Below, in pieces: positions 51,054 to 64,000 of a stretch of DNA of 64,000 nt (position 1 is the first letter of the stretch; every line of letters starts with the position of its first letter). The notes beneath the pieces are model-generated. The model was not told the origin of the DNA and did not search any database. It was given only the letters and a program-made list of their open reading frames with translations. Both the position numbers and the translations under genes were made by a program. This DNA is from Piscicola geometra (taxonomy: Eukaryota > Annelida > Clitellata > Hirudinida > Piscicolidae). Location: NCBI GenBank assembly GCA_943735955.1, contig OX030964.1:7386997-7450996 (forward strand), written 5' to 3'.

Positions 51054-51054
<1 letters not shown>
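51049..51054 (-). promoter_or_regulatory. Poly(A) signal overlapping the stop codon of the right SUEL gene
   Basis: The minus strand reads TGAATAAATAG, so AATAAA begins at the last base of the TGA stop. If used, the 3' UTR would be only tens of bases. Weaker downstream signals may also exist. Confidence 0.5.
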
Positions 51055-63860
<12,806 letters not shown>

Positions 63861-64000
63861 CTGTTCATGGGTTGTATGAAGAATGCATTGGCTGATGTAT
63901 TTTCAATGTCATACAAAGATAATTAAAGTTCAAATGAAATGATAGTTGAAATAGATGTTAATTTTAGTGTGAAATAATAGGTCAAATATTGAGATAGGTT
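63861..64000. other. Start of the first intron of the right SUEL gene
   Basis: Upstream (in minus sense) of the first SUEL exon. It ends in a CCATGAACAG acceptor and then shows no similarity to the left gene's intron. No signal-peptide exon is present before the window edge. Confidence 0.6.

Overview
This is an AT-rich animal genomic window. It has intron-split genes with GT–AG introns, long AT-rich spacers, very long CA microsatellites and decayed non-LTR retrotransposon pieces. The gene set fits a lophotrochozoan invertebrate: a synaptotagmin, an OXR1-type LysM+TLDc protein, ERH, and SUEL-lectin/CUB membrane proteins. The base composition and compact genes would suit an annelid such as a leech, but that is an inference and not proven. 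Exons were joined by hand using splice consensus, reading-frame phase and family knowledge.

Layout. 0.4-1.1 kb (-): complete four-exon ERH (enhancer of rudimentary homolog). 2.6-3.6 kb (+): intronless type II membrane glycosyltransferase with a DXD motif. 8.9-10.5 kb (-): a second, GT2-like glycosyltransferase whose 5' exon was not found. 12.7-13.2 kb (+): decayed reverse transcriptase piece. 16.3-18.8 kb (-): complete ten-exon synaptotagmin of 331 aa. 20.1-30.4 kb (-): at least 21 exons of an OXR1/NCOA7-type gene, whose most upstream exons are unresolved.

34.1-50.3 kb (+) and 51.05-63.86 kb (-): two tail-to-tail paralogues of one cell-surface gene. The order is signal peptide, SUEL (rhamnose/galactose-binding) lectin, a CUB-like domain interrupted by poly-Ser, a CCP-like module, one transmembrane helix, and a long Asn/His/Gln/Ser-rich cytoplasmic tail. 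The left copy is complete (656 aa). The right copy lacks only its first exon, which must lie beyond 64 kb.

This 30-kb inverted duplication is the most notable structure here. The SUEL exons of the two copies differ at only 2 of 303 nucleotides, while the CCP-like exon and the tail have diverged strongly. Near-identical patches recur in the CUB-like and CCP-like exons. That patchwork points to repeated gene conversion between inverted arms, or to very strong local constraint.

The remainder is AT-rich intergenic and intronic DNA: an 830-bp and a 375-bp CA array, a CATC array, Ser-coding TCN repeats, and a retrotransposon endonuclease fragment. The two glycosyltransferases and ERH show no evident link to the synaptotagmin or OXR1 genes. 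No CRISPR array, rRNA gene or convincing tRNA gene was seen.
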